A stretch of 64,000 nt of DNA from an uncultured Clostridia bacterium (GTDB lineage Bacteria > Bacillota > Clostridia > Oscillospirales > Ruminococcaceae): NCBI GenBank assembly GCA_946498095.1, contig CAMMMX010000009.1, positions 39,001-103,000 on the forward strand, in the 5' to 3' direction. Positions 50,325-60,364 of this stretch are shown in pieces. The notes beneath the pieces are model-generated. The model saw nothing but the letters and a program-made list of their open reading frames with translations, was not told the origin of the DNA and ran no database searches. The translations under genes and the position numbers were made by a program. Numbering within the stretch: position 1 is the first letter of the stretch; every line of letters starts with the position of its first letter.

Positions 50325-51221
50325 ATGGACATGAAGTTTCGCGCGCATGATACATTCTTTATCCGTAAAGGATGGCTTAGCAAGGGCATGAGAAATGTCA
50401 TTGCTGATAAGGATGTATTCATCACAAAAGATAAAGATCGGAATCCTATGGATGTACTTGGCATAGGTGCCAATATGGTAAAAGCGCTCCGCTATTGGTT
50501 GCAGGCAGTCGGGCTGACAGAAGAGCCATCAAAGGGTCAAAGATTCCAGTATTTAACTGAGCTTGGTCAGATTATTTATGATCAAGATCCGTATATTGAA
50601 GAGATCGGAACGCTGTGGCTCCTTCAATATCAACTCGCAAAAAACAAAATGGATGCTACTGCTTGGTATTTCTTTTTCAACGAATTCAACATGGTCGAGT
50701 TTACCAGAGAAGAGTTCGTACAAAGCCTTCAAAATTATATTCTAATGGCACAAGAGCAAGCCGCCGTTCGCTCCTTGAATGATGACTTCTCATGTATCAT
50801 TAGCACCTATGTCTCCAGAGGAAAAACGTCTTCAACAAGGGTGTCTCCTGAAAATAATATTGATTGTCCGTTTGGTGAGTTGGGCTTAATTGACATACTT
50901 AGAAAGACTGGCAACAATGTTGTGTATAAGAAGAGCATCCCGGCAGCTGAAACAATAGATCCTTGGATCGCACTAGCTGTGATTTATGAGCAAGCAAGTG
51001 GCAATAAAGAAATAAGTCTTAGCAATCTCTTGTCTGCCCCATGCAACATTGGTAGAGTGTTTAACTTGGATTCTATTACAATGATAGAGATACTTCATAA
51101 AGCAGAACGGACAGGCCTTTTGCGAATTGTCCGTACCGCTGGCCTCGATTATATAAAGCTGAACGAAGAATACACGTTTATTGATTGCGTTAAGAAGTAC
51201 TACGAAGAAATAGTGCGGTAG
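50325..51221 (+). CDS. sspB: DUF4007 protein (SspB-like nickase candidate)
   Basis: 298 residues. It begins KFRAHDTFFIRKGWLSKGMR, followed by VLGIGANMVKALRYWLQAVG, hallmarks of DUF4007. In the Ssp phosphorothioation system, as I recall it, the DUF4007 protein SspB is a nickase that opens one strand for sulfur insertion. It lies between the sspD-like and the large ATPase gene, 11 bases from each, in one operon. The ribosome site is GGAGGG, 4 bases from ATG. Assignment rests on domain plus context. Confidence 0.8.
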   Translation: MDMKFRAHDTFFIRKGWLSKGMRNVIADKDVFITKDKDRNPMDVLGIGANMVKALRYWLQAVGLTEEPSKGQRFQYLTELGQIIYDQDPYIEEIGTLWLLQYQLAKNKMDATAWYFFFNEFNMVEFTREEFVQSLQNYILMAQEQAAVRSLNDDFSCIISTYVSRGKTSSTRVSPENNIDCPFGELGLIDILRKTGNNVVYKKSIPAAETIDPWIALAVIYEQASGNKEISLSNLLSAPCNIGRVFNLDSITMIEILHKAERTGLLRIVRTAGLDYIKLNEEYTFIDCVKKYYEEIVR

Positions 51222-51231
51222 GTGAAGCTAT

Positions 51232-54200
51232 ATGAGCAAAATGATTTCGGTTGCTTCAGGATTCCAGTATTCCGTGAATATCGGTTATGACCTGAACAAT
51301 GAAGAAAAAATCAAAAACTTTATACCTACAGCATCTGCCTTAGGTTTGCTGGAGGATATTCTGTTAAGCACCTTGCCCTCGTCTACAGATAGGGCGAGAG
51401 TGCTTATTGGTGCATATGGCAAGGGAAAGTCACACATCATGCTCATGATCCTTTCCCTGCTGATGAAAAAAGATCTTTCTCTTTTTGAGAAAACCCTTGT
51501 GAAAATCAAGGGAACGAAGCTGCATCAGAGTATAATCAACTACTATGAAAGTGAAGACCGAATTCTGCCTATCATTGTAACAGGCAGCAACACAAGCCTG
51601 ACGCAAGCTTTTTTACTAGCATTGCAGCGTACACTTTCCAGCAATGATTATCTCGATATCATGCCCGAAACAAACTACGAAGCAGCGATAAAAGTGATTC
51701 AAAGATGGGAAATGGAGTTTCCAGATACCTATCAGAGATTTTCAGAATTAGTCTCTGTACCTACAACGGTGTTTGTTGACCAGCTTAAGAGCTTTGATAC
51801 CCATGCGTATGAGGAGTTTGAGCGAATCTATCCCGCGCTTACTGCCGGTAGTGTTTTTAATCCTTTCTTAGGATTTGACGTGGTTGAACTCTATGAAAAT
51901 GCAGCGAAAGGCCTTCGGAAGAAAGGCTTTACGGGCGTTTTCGTTGTATATGATGAGTTCAGCAAGTATCTGGAAGCAAATATCGCTGCGGCATCTGTGA
52001 GCGATACAAAGATGCTCCAAGATTTTGCGGAGAAATGCAACCGCAGTGGCTCCCTCCAGATGCACATTATGCTCATCTCCCATAAAGAAATTGCGAACTA
52101 TATTGATGTGCTTCCTAAGCAGAAAGTTGATGGCTGGCGTGGAGTGTCTGAGCGATTTCTTCATGTCCGCTTAAGCAATAATTTTTCGCAAACATATGAA
52201 ATAATCGAGTCGGTCATTCAAAAAGAAAAAAAGCTTTGGGATATGTTCTGCCAAAGCAATGATAAACAATTCGCTACGTTAAAAGAAAGGTACTTATCTC
52301 ATCCGGTCTTTTCCGGAATGACTGAGGATGAGGTTAAAAAGACTATTGTTGGCTGTTATCCGCTGCATCCAGTTTCGACGTTTATTCTTCCTCGTCTTTC
52401 TGAGCGTGTGGCGCAGAATGAACGTACCCTTTTCACGTTCTTGTCTTCAAACGGGCAATCAACGCTGCCATCATATTTGGAAGCTTACGATGATTTGGCT
52501 TTTTCACTCATAACGCCTGATCGGATATATGACTACTTTGAACCGCTTTTTAAGAAAGAGGTTTATTCTGGCTCTCTGCATGAAAACTATGTTCTAACAG
52601 GGATAATTCTTGAGGAACTGGATGGGGATAGCCTTGAAAGCAAGATAGTAAAATGTATTTCCCTTATCTATATTCTCGAACAGTTTGAAAAGCTTAGGCC
52701 TACAAAAGAAGAGTTGTTCGGGATCTTTTCCGGAGAGTATTCACATGAAGAAATTGATGCTGCAATTAATGGCCTTATTGAGAAAGAGTATGTCGTTTAC
52801 CTGAAAAGAAGCAACAATTATCTTCAGCTCAAGCAGTCTTCAGGGGTAGATATTCAGCAAAAGATTAGCGACGCAGTTGAAGCTCAGCGCAGGTCTGTAT
52901 CGGTTGAAGAAGCACTGAATAGTGTCAATTATGAGAACTATTTATATCCTTCTAGGTACAATGACGCGCATGAGATGATCCGGTATTTTGTATTCCGGTT
53001 TGTTGGCGAAGATAGCCTAGATCAGAAAGAAGTCCTAGATTCTATAATCAATGACGACACATCTGATGGCATAATCCTAGGCTTGCTACCTCAATCCGCC
53101 GATTCTGTTCAGAATCTTAGGAAAAAGGCAGAAGTAGTATCACGTAATTATAGTAGAGCCATTTTCGCCATTCCTAAGTCGTATCGTGAGATCGAGCAAT
53201 ATGTTCGTGAATTTAAGGCTGTAATAGACTTGCGTGATCATGCCACTGGGGACAAGGTTTTATTTGATGAATATGAGGTTGTATATGAGGATCTTCGTGA
53301 CTTAATCGTTTCTTATATCTCTTCATACATCAGACCGGAACGATTCCAGTCAGCTTATGTTTATGCTGGAGAAGTCCAACCTATAAAAAGAAAAGCAGCA
53401 TTGTCTGAGCTGCTGTCCAGAGTTTGTGATGTAGTCTATGCTAAAACTCCTGTTATCAATAACGAAGCACTAAACAGGAATGAAGCAACTTCTATGGCAA
53501 GGAATAGCAGAAACAAAGTCGTTGCGGCACTTCTTCGCTCTGAACTCGAACCAAACCTTGGCCTGACAGGTACAGGGCAAGAAGTATCCATTATGCGCAG
53601 CACTCTTGTTCGTACTGGTGTAATTGAGAACGCGGCGGGTGATATAAAAATCAATCTTAACCCAAGTCAGAACCCCATGATTGGAAACATGCTGGGAGAG
53701 ATAAAGGCATTCATTGGCATGGCTAGAGAGAAGGGGTGCCAGTCCTTCGCATCACTTTACGAAACGCTTTGTTCTCCTGAAGGCGGGATTGCACTCCGCA
53801 GAGAGCTAGTTCCAATCTATCTTGCAGCTGTATTACATGAGTATAAGCAGCAGATCATCATAAAGGATCGCTTTGGGCAAGTAGCAATTACTGCTGAAAC
53901 AATAATGCAAATAAATGCTCTCCCGGAGAAATATCAATTAGAGTATATTGACTGGAATCCGGATAAGGTTGAATTCGTTCAGAGAATGGAGAGCGTGTTT
54001 TGTGATGCTATTGTAGGGGCAGAGAAAAATGCCAGTCCATATGATTATATCATCTCCGCTATGAAACGCTGGTATGTCTCTTTGCCTAAATACGTTAAAG
54101 AAATGAAAACTGCGCCTGATGGGAAACGCATTGACAAAGGATATGCTGGGTTTATCAGGCTGCTTAGGCAGAACCCATCCGGCCATGAGTTCTTGTTCCA

Positions 54201-54852
54201 AGCGATTCCCCAAGCGTTCGGTTATTCTGGTTTTGTTGTAGGGGTTGCAGATAATATCAGTGGAGCTAAGCGGTATTATGACGATGCGCTGAACAGCCTT
54301 CGACATTATCTCAGCTATAAAGTAAAAATTCTGTTTTTACCCAAAGAAAAGCGCGAGTACATTAACCAGATGTCGCTCACGTCGGTCATTCGAGATTGGT
54401 GTGAGAGTCTTGATCCGAAAGTTTTTGAACAACTTTTTTCAGATGGAACAGAGAGATGCTTGGCGCTACTTAAAGCAATCTCAAATGATGAAGATACTTT
54501 CATAGCACGCCTTGCAAAGGTGACCACTGATTTGAGGATTGAAGATTGGAATGATCAGACCCTTGAAATATGCATTAACAACTTGCAGCGACACAAAAAT
54601 ACTGCTGAAGCATTTCGGGGCGAAGTCAGCAAATCCCATTCAGAGCAACCCATAGAGAGCAATACTTATCAAATAACTTTTGCCTCTTCTGATGGTAGCC
54701 TTGAGACAAGACGATTCGAAAGAGTGTTGACAAGTAATCGAGGAAAGCTTCTGTTAAACAAGATAACTGCGGATCTCGACTCATTTGGACAGGCAGTTAC
54801 AGAAGCCGAGAAACGTCAAATTCTTATGGAGGTACTGAAAAAGCTCTGCTAA
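51232..54852 (+). CDS. sspC: Large P-loop ATPase (SspC-like by position; BrxC/PglY-like ATPase core)
   Basis: 1206 residues. Walker A GAYGKGKSH at 60-68, Walker B region VVYDEFSKYLEA near residues 240-250, and an arginine-rich sensor stretch (WRGVSERFLHVRLSNNF). The GxYGxGKSH form is shared with BREX BrxC/PglY-type ATPases. Most of the protein beyond residue 420 is helical, with a winged-helix-like part (ELFGIFSGEYSHEEIDAAIN). By gene position it would be SspC, the ATPase of the phosphorothioation module. It is placed here as an SspC-like candidate, since I could not compare lengths with known SspC. Confidence 0.7.
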   Translation: MSKMISVASGFQYSVNIGYDLNNEEKIKNFIPTASALGLLEDILLSTLPSSTDRARVLIGAYGKGKSHIMLMILSLLMKKDLSLFEKTLVKIKGTKLHQSIINYYESEDRILPIIVTGSNTSLTQAFLLALQRTLSSNDYLDIMPETNYEAAIKVIQRWEMEFPDTYQRFSELVSVPTTVFVDQLKSFDTHAYEEFERIYPALTAGSVFNPFLGFDVVELYENAAKGLRKKGFTGVFVVYDEFSKYLEANIAAASVSDTKMLQDFAEKCNRSGSLQMHIMLISHKEIANYIDVLPKQKVDGWRGVSERFLHVRLSNNFSQTYEIIESVIQKEKKLWDMFCQSNDKQFATLKERYLSHPVFSGMTEDEVKKTIVGCYPLHPVSTFILPRLSERVAQNERTLFTFLSSNGQSTLPSYLEAYDDLAFSLITPDRIYDYFEPLFKKEVYSGSLHENYVLTGIILEELDGDSLESKIVKCISLIYILEQFEKLRPTKEELFGIFSGEYSHEEIDAAINGLIEKEYVVYLKRSNNYLQLKQSSGVDIQQKISDAVEAQRRSVSVEEALNSVNYENYLYPSRYNDAHEMIRYFVFRFVGEDSLDQKEVLDSIINDDTSDGIILGLLPQSADSVQNLRKKAEVVSRNYSRAIFAIPKSYREIEQYVREFKAVIDLRDHATGDKVLFDEYEVVYEDLRDLIVSYISSYIRPERFQSAYVYAGEVQPIKRKAALSELLSRVCDVVYAKTPVINNEALNRNEATSMARNSRNKVVAALLRSELEPNLGLTGTGQEVSIMRSTLVRTGVIENAAGDIKINLNPSQNPMIGNMLGEIKAFIGMAREKGCQSFASLYETLCSPEGGIALRRELVPIYLAAVLHEYKQQIIIKDRFGQVAITAETIMQINALPEKYQLEYIDWNPDKVEFVQRMESVFCDAIVGAEKNASPYDYIISAMKRWYVSLPKYVKEMKTAPDGKRIDKGYAGFIRLLRQNPSGHEFLFQAIPQAFGYSGFVVGVADNISGAKRYYDDALNSLRHYLSYKVKILFLPKEKREYINQMSLTSVIRDWCESLDPKVFEQLFSDGTERCLALLKAISNDEDTFIARLAKVTTDLRIEDWNDQTLEICINNLQRHKNTAEAFRGEVSKSHSEQPIESNTYQITFASSDGSLETRRFERVLTSNRGKLLLNKITADLDSFGQAVTEAEKRQILMEVLKKLC

Positions 54853-54863
54853 GAGGTGTTTGT

Positions 54864-56009
54864 ATGGCATATTTCGATAACGCAGCAACAACTTTTCCAA
54901 AGCCGGATAGTGTCTATACGTTCATGGATCAGTACTACCGAGCAAATGGTGCTAGTGCCGGAAGAGGAATTTACGCACAAGCAATGTCTGTCGGGCAATT
55001 GGTTTCCGATACTCGATCTAGACTACAAAAGCTACTGAACTGCCCGGCAAAGCAGATTGTCTTTACTCCAACAGCAACGATAGCTCTTAACATCATCATC
55101 CAAGGGTTGCTTCAAGGAGAAAGAAAAACTGTATACATCACGCCATTTGAGCATAATGCCGTTACCCGAACTCTACACCATTTTGAATTGTTAGGGAAGG
55201 TTGCTGTATTACAGCTCAATGTGGACGGACATTTAAGGTATGACATAGATGAGATAAGGCAACAGTTCAGTAAGAACAAGCCGGATGTTCTCATCATGAG
55301 CCATGCAAGCAATGTCTTTGGATTGGTAGCACCAGTAGAGGAACTATCCGTATTAGCAAAACAACAGGGAGCCACTGTTGTAATTGATATGGCTCAGACA
55401 GCTGGACTTATTCCCTGTAATACAGGATTAGAGACTATTGATTTTGCTGTTTTTGCGGGGCATAAAACTCTTTATGGCCCGACAGGGATTTCTGGCTTCG
55501 CTATGAAACCAACCGCCAACTTACACCCTGTGCTATTCGGCGGCACTGGCTTTGACTCAGCGAATCAAGATATGCCAACTTCTGTGCCTGAACGCTACGA
55601 AATGGGAACAATGAATTCTGTCGGAATAGCTGGACTTAACGCTGCGCTTCGCTGGATTGAAGAAATCGGGGTTGAAACAATTCGAGATGTAGAACAAAAG
55701 AATCGAAAAAGACTGATCGACATGCTTTCCAGATATGACTTTATTCGTTTGGTTGGTATAGAGCCAGATAATAAGTATGTCGGAGTAGTATCTGTCTTGA
55801 TAGAAGGTATAAGTAGTGAGAGTTGTGGGAGCATCTTTGATCGTTTAGGCATCTCTGTGAGAACTGGTTTACAATGTGCGCCGTTAGCTCATAAAAATTT
55901 GGGAACATATCCTGCCGGCACTATAAGATTTAGTGTAAGCTATTTCACAAATGAAGCCGATTTTTCTGAGCTTGAACATGCGCTTGACTACATTTCAGAA
56001 AACATTTAG
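54864..56009 (+). CDS. sspA: Cysteine desulfurase (SspA/DndA-like)
   Basis: 381 residues of the class V aminotransferase fold. N-terminal YFDNAATTFPKPDSVYTFMD, PLP lysine in FAGHKTLYGPTG (about residue 202), catalytic Cys338 in RTGLQCAPLAHK. It supplies persulfide sulfur, here probably for DNA backbone modification, because it sits inside the operon with the PP-loop enzyme instead of with iron-sulfur assembly genes. Start 54864 follows AAGAGGTG. Length is normal for the family. Confidence 0.9.
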   Translation: MAYFDNAATTFPKPDSVYTFMDQYYRANGASAGRGIYAQAMSVGQLVSDTRSRLQKLLNCPAKQIVFTPTATIALNIIIQGLLQGERKTVYITPFEHNAVTRTLHHFELLGKVAVLQLNVDGHLRYDIDEIRQQFSKNKPDVLIMSHASNVFGLVAPVEELSVLAKQQGATVVIDMAQTAGLIPCNTGLETIDFAVFAGHKTLYGPTGISGFAMKPTANLHPVLFGGTGFDSANQDMPTSVPERYEMGTMNSVGIAGLNAALRWIEEIGVETIRDVEQKNRKRLIDMLSRYDFIRLVGIEPDNKYVGVVSVLIEGISSESCGSIFDRLGISVRTGLQCAPLAHKNLGTYPAGTIRFSVSYFTNEADFSELEHALDYISENI

Positions 56010-56023
56010 GGAGGAGGATTGTT

Positions 56024-58171
56024 ATGAGTCTGGCAGATATTCATATCAAAAACGAATACAGATCGCTCCTTGATAACGTGGTAACTGATTTTTATATTCC
56101 GGTACTACAGGAATCTATCCTTTACCAAAGAGCCGTGGGTTTTTTCTCCTCCTCTGCCCTCATTGCAATATCAAAAGGCGTTGAGGGATTAGTTGCTAAT
56201 GGAGGAAAGATTCAGATTATTGCCTCTCCTCGACTTTCACAAGAAGACATTGATGAAATAAGCAAAGGATATGAAGTCCGCAAGATTATAGAGCGGGCAT
56301 TGCTGCGTGGTGTTGTAGATCCGTCCTCAATTGAGGAATCTGAAAGGTTATCCTATATAGCTTCACTCATAGCAAAGGGCGTTCTAGATGTAAAAATAGC
56401 ATTTCTTTCCTCGAAAAACGAAATCGCAATGTACCATGAAAAGATGGGAATTATGAGTGACCGCGAAGGGAATGCAGTTGCTTTTTCCGGTTCTATGAAC
56501 GAAAGCGAGAATGCCTTCTCATCAAATTACGAATCCTTTGATGTCTTCTGTTCATGGACAAATGATAGAGAACGAGTGTTTCAAAAACAGATGGCTTTTC
56601 AGGCAATTTGGGACGATTATGAACCGGGGATTGAGACAATGGCTTTTCCCGAAGCCGTTAGAGACAGAGTGTACTCGTTCAATAGCTCTCTAAGCACAAA
56701 GCATTCCGCTGTTTCAGATTCTGCACAAGATGAGCAGCCTTTAGATGCAATGTATTTGCCGCCCGACTTCAAAATAAGACCTTATCAGGAAACTGCAATA
56801 CAGAACTGGAAGACCAATGGCTATCGCGGGATTTATGATATGGCTACTGGTACTGGAAAGACGCTGACAGCATTAGCTAGCATTGAACAGCTATTCAGGG
56901 ATAACAAGAGAAGGCTTGGAATCATAATTGTTTGCCCTTACCAACACTTGGTTGAACAATGGGTGGAAGACATAGTGAGATTTGGCATTAAGCCGATAGT
57001 TGGGTACTCCAGTTCTCCTCAAAAGAATTGGAAAAAGAACCTTGAACAGGCCATCCGCTCATTCAATCTGAGAGTATCTGATTTCTTCTGTTTCATTACG
57101 ACGAACGCATCATTCGTGACGAAAAGTGTTCAGGAGCAGGTACAACTTCTTTCTGATGATGTTGTTTATGTCGTGGATGAAGCGCATAACATGGGCGCAG
57201 AAAACTATAGAAAATGCTTGCCTGAAAATATCTGTTATAGGTTGGGCTTATCCGCTACTATTGACCGCCATAATGATGAGATTGGAACTGCGGCGCTCTC
57301 AGGGTATTTTGGGGAAAAGTGTATTATTTATTCTCTGAAGGATGCCATTGATAGCCAAATGTTGACCAGATACTACTATTACCCGGTTCTCACGTATTTG
57401 GATCAAGATGAGCTTTCAGAATACCTAATGATTACCAGCCAATTGGCAAAGGCAATTCGTAAAAAGAACGGAAAAGTTGTTCTTACTGAACACGCTAAAC
57501 AGCTTCTAATAAAGAGAGCTAGAATAATTGCTGGAGCGAAAGGCAAGCTGCCAGAACTACAAAAGCAGATTGCGCCTTTTGTAGATGACAAGTATATACT
57601 TGTTTATTGCGGAGCTACTACTGTGCGAGATGAGGACGATAGTGACTTTGGCCGGAGGCAAATTGATCTCGTGGCTGAAATGCTGGGTAATACTTTAGGA
57701 ATGAGAGTAGGTCGGTTTACTTCTCAAGAGTCTGCCCAAGAAAGAGCACAGATACGTGCGGCATTTGCAGACGGTGAAACACTCCAAGCATTAGTTGCGA
57801 TAAAGTGCCTTGATGAAGGCGTGAATATTCCGAGCATTAAAACAGCTTTCATACTAGCAAGCAGTACTAATCCTAAAGAGTATATTCAGAGGCGTGGTAG
57901 AGTACTCCGAAAGTTTCCGGGCAAGGAATATGCAGCAATCTATGACTTCATAACTTTGCCGTTTCCTTTTGAAACGCTTGCCTCTCAGAATGATGCAATA
58001 ATTGAGTCAACAAAGGGCTTAATTAAGAGGGAACTGATTCGTATGATGGATTTTGCAGACATTGCAGAAAACCCATCCCTCACATTCGATTTGCTATATG
58101 AACTCAAGCATGGATTTAACATAACTGAAGAAGAATTATTAGGCGAGGAGGAAAGTGGGAATGTTATCTGA
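56024..58171 (+). CDS. Phospholipase-D-like nuclease fused to SF2 helicase
   Basis: 715 residues. The N-terminal 200 residues are PLD-like, with YHEKMG (HxK near 137-139) and FSGSMNESENAF (Ser/Asn/Glu of the second half of the motif). The SF2 helicase follows: Walker A ATGTGKT at 274-280, DEAH at about 385-388, LGLSATIDRHND motif III and QRRGRVLRKFPGK motif VI. PLD-helicase fusions are nuclease-translocases found in several defence systems. In this operon it is the best candidate for the restricting enzyme. The 3' end overlaps the next small ORF by 11 bases. Confidence 0.85.
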   Translation: MSLADIHIKNEYRSLLDNVVTDFYIPVLQESILYQRAVGFFSSSALIAISKGVEGLVANGGKIQIIASPRLSQEDIDEISKGYEVRKIIERALLRGVVDPSSIEESERLSYIASLIAKGVLDVKIAFLSSKNEIAMYHEKMGIMSDREGNAVAFSGSMNESENAFSSNYESFDVFCSWTNDRERVFQKQMAFQAIWDDYEPGIETMAFPEAVRDRVYSFNSSLSTKHSAVSDSAQDEQPLDAMYLPPDFKIRPYQETAIQNWKTNGYRGIYDMATGTGKTLTALASIEQLFRDNKRRLGIIIVCPYQHLVEQWVEDIVRFGIKPIVGYSSSPQKNWKKNLEQAIRSFNLRVSDFFCFITTNASFVTKSVQEQVQLLSDDVVYVVDEAHNMGAENYRKCLPENICYRLGLSATIDRHNDEIGTAALSGYFGEKCIIYSLKDAIDSQMLTRYYYYPVLTYLDQDELSEYLMITSQLAKAIRKKNGKVVLTEHAKQLLIKRARIIAGAKGKLPELQKQIAPFVDDKYILVYCGATTVRDEDDSDFGRRQIDLVAEMLGNTLGMRVGRFTSQESAQERAQIRAAFADGETLQALVAIKCLDEGVNIPSIKTAFILASSTNPKEYIQRRGRVLRKFPGKEYAAIYDFITLPFPFETLASQNDAIIESTKGLIKRELIRMMDFADIAENPSLTFDLLYELKHGFNITEEELLGEEESGNVI

Positions 58172-58325
58172 TGAAATCAAAAAAGTCCCTATTAGCGAAC
58201 AGAAACTAACTCAGATGAAGAAACTTATCATCTCCGCAGAGCGGCAGAACCTTAAAACCGGAGAATATGCTACTCAGGATATGGTAAAGGTAATCCGCAA
58301 AATCATTGAAAAAAACGCGGATTAA
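58161..58325 (+). CDS. 54-residue hypothetical protein in defence operon
   Basis: A short charged helical protein (SEQKLTQMKKLIISAERQNL, then GEYATQDMVKVIRKIIEKNA). The ATG lies inside the end of the helicase gene, after GAGGAGGAAAG, and the stop overlaps the AAGGAGG ribosome site of the DndD-like gene. It is too short for reliable family assignment. DndE, the small member of Dnd systems, is about twice as long, so the match is only in size class. Confidence 0.6.
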   Translation: MLSDEIKKVPISEQKLTQMKKLIISAERQNLKTGEYATQDMVKVIRKIIEKNAD

Positions 58326-58340
58326 GGAGGTGTTAGCGTC

Positions 58341-60353
58341 ATGTTGATTAAATGCATTACATTGCACAATTTTAGACAGTTCAAAGGCAAGCAAAAACTT
58401 GTGTTTTCCAATGATCCTAAGAAGAATGTGACCGTTTTGCTCGGTGATAACACCTTCGGTAAGACCACTATCCTCCAAGCTTTTAACTGGTGCTTATATG
58501 GTATTGCCGATTTCCCCAAGGACAGTAATCCGGATTTTCTGCTGAACTTAGAAGTATCTAATGAACTTGCTGGTGTTCAGCAAAAGAGTGAAGTATATGT
58601 AGAAGTGATCCTTGAACATAAGGGCATGGAATACATTATCCTTCGTAAACAACCGTATGTTGATCGCGGATACGGCAATTGGACTGCATTACAATACCAA
58701 CTTACTGTTTCTTACAAAGAAAATGGAATTACTAAGCAAGTTCGAGAGGGTGAAGAACAACGTATTATCAACAGTATTCTTCCTCAATCCTTATCAGGCT
58801 ACTTCTTCTTTGATACAGAACGTGTTTCAGATATTAGTTCGAGGAAAGACCTATCTGATGCCGTCCGGGGTCTCCTTGGGCTTGCTGCCGTTGGCAATGC
58901 TCGGAAACATTTGGGTTCCCGCACGCTAAAGGCAACTGCAATTGGGCAGTGGAATGCGTCTTTGGATTCATCAGGTGATGAGCGTGCAAGGCAAGCGCAA
59001 GAGACCATTGCTCGTGAAACCGAACACATGGAGGCTCTTGAAAGAGAGATAGATAGTGCTGAAAAAGAGCTTATTTCTCTCAATGCTCAAAAAGAGAAAA
59101 TTGCTGAAATCCTGCGAGACAATCAAAACACAGCAGAGTTACAGCGAAAAAAGCAAGTCTTAGAGGGTAGACTTGAGAGTGAGCGGAAAGAATTAGAAGC
59201 CTGCAACAGGCTGTTCCTCGATTTTTTCAGCAATTCAGCAATTACATATTTCATGCTTCCGCTAATGGATCAAGCCGAAACTTGCTTGGTTGACGCAAAT
59301 GTTGATGATCGCGGAATCCGTGATATGACTGAATCTTCAATCCGGGATATTATTAAGCGAAGAAGATGTATTTGTGGCGCAGAGCTTGAGGTTAGCGAAG
59401 ATGGGAAAACCGGGAACAGTGCTTACCTTCACATCCTTGAGGAGCTTCGCTATGTGCCGCCTGCACACATCGGAACTGCCATCCAGAATTTCAAACAGCT
59501 TCTCACTGTAGACCGAAGAAATGTCTCTTTGTTCTATCCAACAATTGAGCAAAAATATAAGGAAATTCAGAAACACAGAGATAGTATAGCTTCGCTTGAA
59601 GACGAAATCGCTCGAATTGATGAGAGCATTTTCGGGAAAGAGAACATGGGCAGCTATGAAGCTGACATGAACCGCATTAAAGAGAACATTAAGCGAATGA
59701 CTGAGAAGAAAGCCAGATGCGATAGAGACATCGGTGCTTGTCAGAGTGCTATCGAGTCTGCGCAAAAATTGTACGACAGTTTGGTGTCTGCCTCTGAAAG
59801 AAACAAAAAACTCATAGCGTACATTGCTTACGCGGAGCAAATTTGCAACTGGATTGATGAGACATATGCCGAAAAGGAGCAAGAAATGCGCGGGCGGCTT
59901 CAGGAACGAGTTAACGATACTTTTGGAAAGATGTACCATGGTCAGCGGCGGGTTCAGATTGATAAGCAGTACCATGTAACACTGTTTGCCCAACTCAACG
60001 GAAAGGAAGTTGTAACCGGAGAGTCTGAAGGACTCAAGCGAGTTAAGAACTTTGCTTTTATTGCAGGTCTTGTAGATCTAGCGAAAGAGAAAGCAACATT
60101 AGGGCATAGCGCAACTGATTCGATTTCGTGGGATAACGAGGCGTATCCGCTCGTTATGGATGCACCGTTCTCTAATGCTGATGAGACTCACATCAAGAAC
60201 ATTTCTGCGGTACTTCCTGAAGTAGCCAATCAGGTCATTATGTTCGTAATGGAGAAGGACTGGCAATATGCTGAACCTGTAATGGCTGATAGAGTTGGTA
60301 AGTACTGTAAACTCAGAAAGTATTCTGAGTCGCATACGGAAATCGAGGAGTGA
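58341..60353 (+). CDS. DndD-like SMC/Rad50-type ATPase
   Basis: 670 residues. N-terminal ATPase part: LIKCITLHNFRQFKGKQKLV, Walker A LLGDNTFGKTTIL (35-42 for the GDNTFGKT core), and a long coiled coil with a Rad50-like hook area RRRCICGAELEVS. The C-terminal Walker B is YPLVMDAPFSNAD, followed by EVANQVIMFVMEKDW. The pattern fits DndD, whose ATPase nicks or opens DNA in Dnd systems. Since the Ssp-type genes already supply modification, this copy may serve restriction instead. GGAGG precedes the start. Confidence 0.8.
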   Translation: MLIKCITLHNFRQFKGKQKLVFSNDPKKNVTVLLGDNTFGKTTILQAFNWCLYGIADFPKDSNPDFLLNLEVSNELAGVQQKSEVYVEVILEHKGMEYIILRKQPYVDRGYGNWTALQYQLTVSYKENGITKQVREGEEQRIINSILPQSLSGYFFFDTERVSDISSRKDLSDAVRGLLGLAAVGNARKHLGSRTLKATAIGQWNASLDSSGDERARQAQETIARETEHMEALEREIDSAEKELISLNAQKEKIAEILRDNQNTAELQRKKQVLEGRLESERKELEACNRLFLDFFSNSAITYFMLPLMDQAETCLVDANVDDRGIRDMTESSIRDIIKRRRCICGAELEVSEDGKTGNSAYLHILEELRYVPPAHIGTAIQNFKQLLTVDRRNVSLFYPTIEQKYKEIQKHRDSIASLEDEIARIDESIFGKENMGSYEADMNRIKENIKRMTEKKARCDRDIGACQSAIESAQKLYDSLVSASERNKKLIAYIAYAEQICNWIDETYAEKEQEMRGRLQERVNDTFGKMYHGQRRVQIDKQYHVTLFAQLNGKEVVTGESEGLKRVKNFAFIAGLVDLAKEKATLGHSATDSISWDNEAYPLVMDAPFSNADETHIKNISAVLPEVANQVIMFVMEKDWQYAEPVMADRVGKYCKLRKYSESHTEIEE

Positions 60354-60364
60354 GGTGAGAAGCA

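Noticed and set aside
51232..54852. Large ATPase taken as evidence for a BREX system
   Set aside because: The Walker A resembles BrxC, but there is no PglX methyltransferase, PglZ phosphatase, BrxL or BrxA in the operon. The neighbours are those of phosphorothioation.
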